From an uncultured Alphaproteobacteria bacterium (GTDB lineage Bacteria > Pseudomonadota > Alphaproteobacteria > RF32 > CAG-239), in contig URWU01000055.1 of NCBI GenBank assembly GCA_900551585.1, forward strand, positions 1 to 8,517: DNA of 8,517 bases, written 5' to 3'. The notes beneath the pieces are model-generated. The model was not told where the DNA came from. It did no database searches and was given only the letters and a program-made list of their open reading frames with translations. Below are positions 7,858-8,517 of this stretch, in pieces (the first letter of the stretch is position 1; each line of letters begins with the position of its first letter). The position numbers and the translations under genes were made by a program.

Positions 7858-8148
7858 ATGAACAACTACTATGTTTATATAATGACAAACAAAATATGTT
7901 CGGCTCTTTATATTGGCGTTACAAATGATTTAGTCCGAAGAACTTATGAACACAAAAACAAGTTGATTGAAGGGTTTACTAAAAAATATAACATTGATAA
8001 ATTAATATATTTCGAAGCAGCAGAAAATATAGAAGATGCAATCAAACGAGAAAAACAATTAAAAGGCTGGATAAGAAGTAAGAAGGAAAATTTAATAAAT
8101 TCACAAAATCCTTTGTGGAATGATTTATATGAAAATATAATAAGCTGA
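7858..8148 (+). CDS. Small GIY-YIG domain nuclease (URI/YhbQ-like, COG2827 type)
   Basis: This 96-residue protein is a single GIY-YIG domain, a metal-dependent fold that nicks or cuts DNA. The first motif is YVYI (residues 5-8) and the second is LYIG (17-20), giving the paired tyrosines Tyr7 and Tyr18. VTNDLVRRTYEHK follows, with the expected Arg (27 or 28) and His32. Later come IYFEAAENIEDAIKREKQLK, where Glu65 is the probable metal ligand, and NPLWNDLYE. All these features are typical of the short stand-alone family, whose true substrate and role are poorly known. AAAGG (7846-7850) lies seven bases before the ATG. GC content is about 23-32% in the parts I counted, against about 48% near the end of parC, so the gene is probably foreign. 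It lies between repeats, and its last codons run into the inverted repeat, which supplies the TGA. A role in spreading the repeats is possible but unproven. Confidence 0.9.
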   Translation: MNNYYVYIMTNKICSALYIGVTNDLVRRTYEHKNKLIEGFTKKYNIDKLIYFEAAENIEDAIKREKQLKGWIRSKKENLINSQNPLWNDLYENIIS

Positions 8149-8200
8149 GATTCTTCCACGCGCAAAAAGAAAATCTTTTTGCTTGGTCAGAATGACAAAA
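8144..8200 (-). repeat. Inverted, diverged copy of the palindromic repeat with a longer loop
   Basis: Read on the - strand it begins TTTTGTCATTCTGA and ends GAAGAATCTCAGC, matching the ends of copies 1 and 2 (TTTTGTCACCCTGA for copy 2, GAAGGGTCTCAGC for both). The only changes in these ends are CC to TT and GG to AA, at positions that pair with each other. The middle is 30 bases instead of 8 and holds its own stem, GCAAAAAG (8162-8169) with CTTTTTGC (8175-8182). Its first bases overlap the last codons of the GIY-YIG gene and provide the stop at 8146-8148. The stem followed by few T residues could also serve as a weak terminator. Confidence 0.75.
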
Positions 8201-8209
8201 TAATTATTA

Positions 8210-8241
8210 TTCTGGGCAACGTCAAAAGATTTTAGCAAATT
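8210..8241 (+). repeat. Degenerate further copy of the palindromic repeat
   Basis: Over 32 ungapped bases, about 21 match the 3' part of copies 1 and 2 (from CCCTGAGCG to GCAAATT), including GTC near the middle and the ending AGCAAATT. Most differences are transitions. It is in the same direction as copies 1 and 2 and lies 20 bases before the next gene. The resemblance is moderate and could be a decayed copy. Confidence 0.5.
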
Positions 8242-8261
8242 AAGATTGAAGAAAGATAATA

Positions 8262-8441
8262 ATGACGGAAATTTTATTTGAATATACCAGACAGGGGCAA
8301 TATGTCAAAGTTACGGCCATTGAACCGGAAACCAGAACCGAGGTTTGCGTTGTGGTTCCGGCCGGTTTGTCCGAGCAGCAAATGCAGATTCATGCTCTCA
8401 AAAAGCTGCAATATGTTTTGAAAAAGAAAGAAGAGGAATAG
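8262..8441 (+). CDS. Small conserved protein resembling the alphaproteobacterial DUF6898 family
   Basis: This short gene gives 59 residues, from MTEILFEYTRQGQYVKVTAI through EPETRTEVCVVVPAGLSEQQ to a Lys/Glu-rich end. The pattern is an N-terminal beta-strand LFEY, then VKVTAIEPET, a strand ending in Pro-Ala-Gly, and a helix ALKKLQYVLKKK. It fits a small family in alphaproteobacteria that I recall as DUF6898, with no known function. Some database entries call such proteins serine hydroxymethyltransferase; at 59 residues, with no pyridoxal-phosphate site, that cannot be right. A purine-rich stretch (GAAGAAAG, about 8248-8255) precedes the ATG at a workable distance. GC content returns to core levels here, so the accessory block ends before this gene. 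The frame is sound, and the family assignment rests on memory. Confidence 0.75.
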   Translation: MTEILFEYTRQGQYVKVTAIEPETRTEVCVVVPAGLSEQQMQIHALKKLQYVLKKKEEE

Positions 8442-8449
8442 AAATTATT

Positions 8450-8468
8450 ATGCCAAGCGATATTGAAA
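8450..8468 (+). CDS. Start of a further gene, possibly formate-tetrahydrofolate ligase (cut off)
   Basis: An ATG eight bases after the previous stop opens MPSDIE and then meets adapter sequence at 8469. Formate-tetrahydrofolate ligases commonly begin with a segment like SDIEIAQ, and the single genomic base after the Glu codon (A) is compatible with Ile. Six residues cannot prove it. AGAGGAA (8432-8438), 11 bases before the ATG, could be its ribosome binding site. Confidence 0.35.
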
Positions 8469-8517
8469 CTGTCTCTTATACACATCTCCGAGCCCACGAG
8501 ACGGAGCTACATCTCGT
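8469..8517 (+). other. Sequencing adapter (Tn5 mosaic end, Nextera read-2 adapter, i7 index, P7 start)
   Basis: Positions 8469-8487 read CTGTCTCTTATACACATCT, the Tn5 mosaic end used in Nextera libraries. Then come CCGAGCCCACGAGAC (8488-8502), an eight-base index GGAGCTAC (8503-8510) and ATCTCGT (8511-8517), the first bases of the P7 flow-cell sequence. The order is exactly that of a read running through a short insert. It is not genomic and should not be annotated as a transposon. Confidence 0.97.

Larger units (their letters stand above)
7802..8200 (+). mobile_element. Possible repeat-bounded GIY-YIG nuclease cassette
   Basis: Palindromic repeat copy 2 on the left and an inverted copy of the same repeat on the right enclose a single AT-rich nuclease gene that almost fills the space between them. 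The gene's stop codon lies inside the right repeat. The block sits after the parC terminator and interrupts no recognised gene. This is the layout of a small mobile or repeat-spreading unit, in the way REP sequences accompany RAYT transposases. That it moves is inference; no target-site duplication is evident. Confidence 0.3.

Noticed and set aside
8469..8487. Tn5 transposon end, suggesting a transposon insertion
   Set aside because: The mosaic end is followed by the exact Nextera adapter, index and P7 bases, so it is a library artefact.

Overview
The window is a piece of chromosome from an alphaproteobacterium, judged from the protein signatures and gene neighbourhoods. The SecG C-terminus is rich in Ala and Pro, CTP synthase and a metal-type KdsA follow, RecO sits directly before ParC, and near the end there is a short protein resembling the alphaproteobacterial DUF6898 family. 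The core genes have moderate GC (about 45-48% in stretches I counted) and show no sign of recent transfer. The genus cannot be read from the sequence; an uncultured or metagenomic source is plausible but is only a guess. Every recognisable gene is on the + strand.

Layout. Positions 3-269 hold the 3' part of secG, followed by a perfect hairpin and then pyrG (343-1980) with a strong terminator. An unrecognised 370-residue gene (2112-3224) follows as its own unit between two intrinsic terminators. kdsA (3422-4267) comes next; its true start lies well inside the longest open frame. A GAAA-loop hairpin separates it from a small membrane-anchored protein of unknown function (4301-4723). recO (4736-5458) and parC (5463-7685) are tightly spaced behind it, apparently coupled in translation, and end in a terminator.

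The accessory part is 7722-8241. Two identical 39-base palindromic repeats in direct orientation lead into an AT-rich gene for a small GIY-YIG nuclease (7858-8148). An inverted, diverged copy of the same repeat supplies that gene's stop codon, and a further degenerate copy follows. The stem arms of the repeats differ by paired, compensating changes. This looks like a repeat-bounded nuclease cassette and is the best candidate for an under-described system here. After it come a 59-residue DUF6898-like gene (8262-8441) and the first six codons of another gene, possibly fhs.

The last 49 bases (8469-8517) are not biological. They are a Tn5/Nextera mosaic end, the read-2 adapter, an i7 index and the start of P7, so genomic sequence stops at 8468 and this is a contig end with untrimmed adapter.

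The core genes serve housekeeping: protein export (SecG), CTP synthesis (PyrG), KDO synthesis for lipopolysaccharide (KdsA), recombination repair (RecO) and chromosome decatenation (ParC). PyrG and KdsA are linked in function, because CTP is the co-substrate that activates KDO as CMP-KDO.
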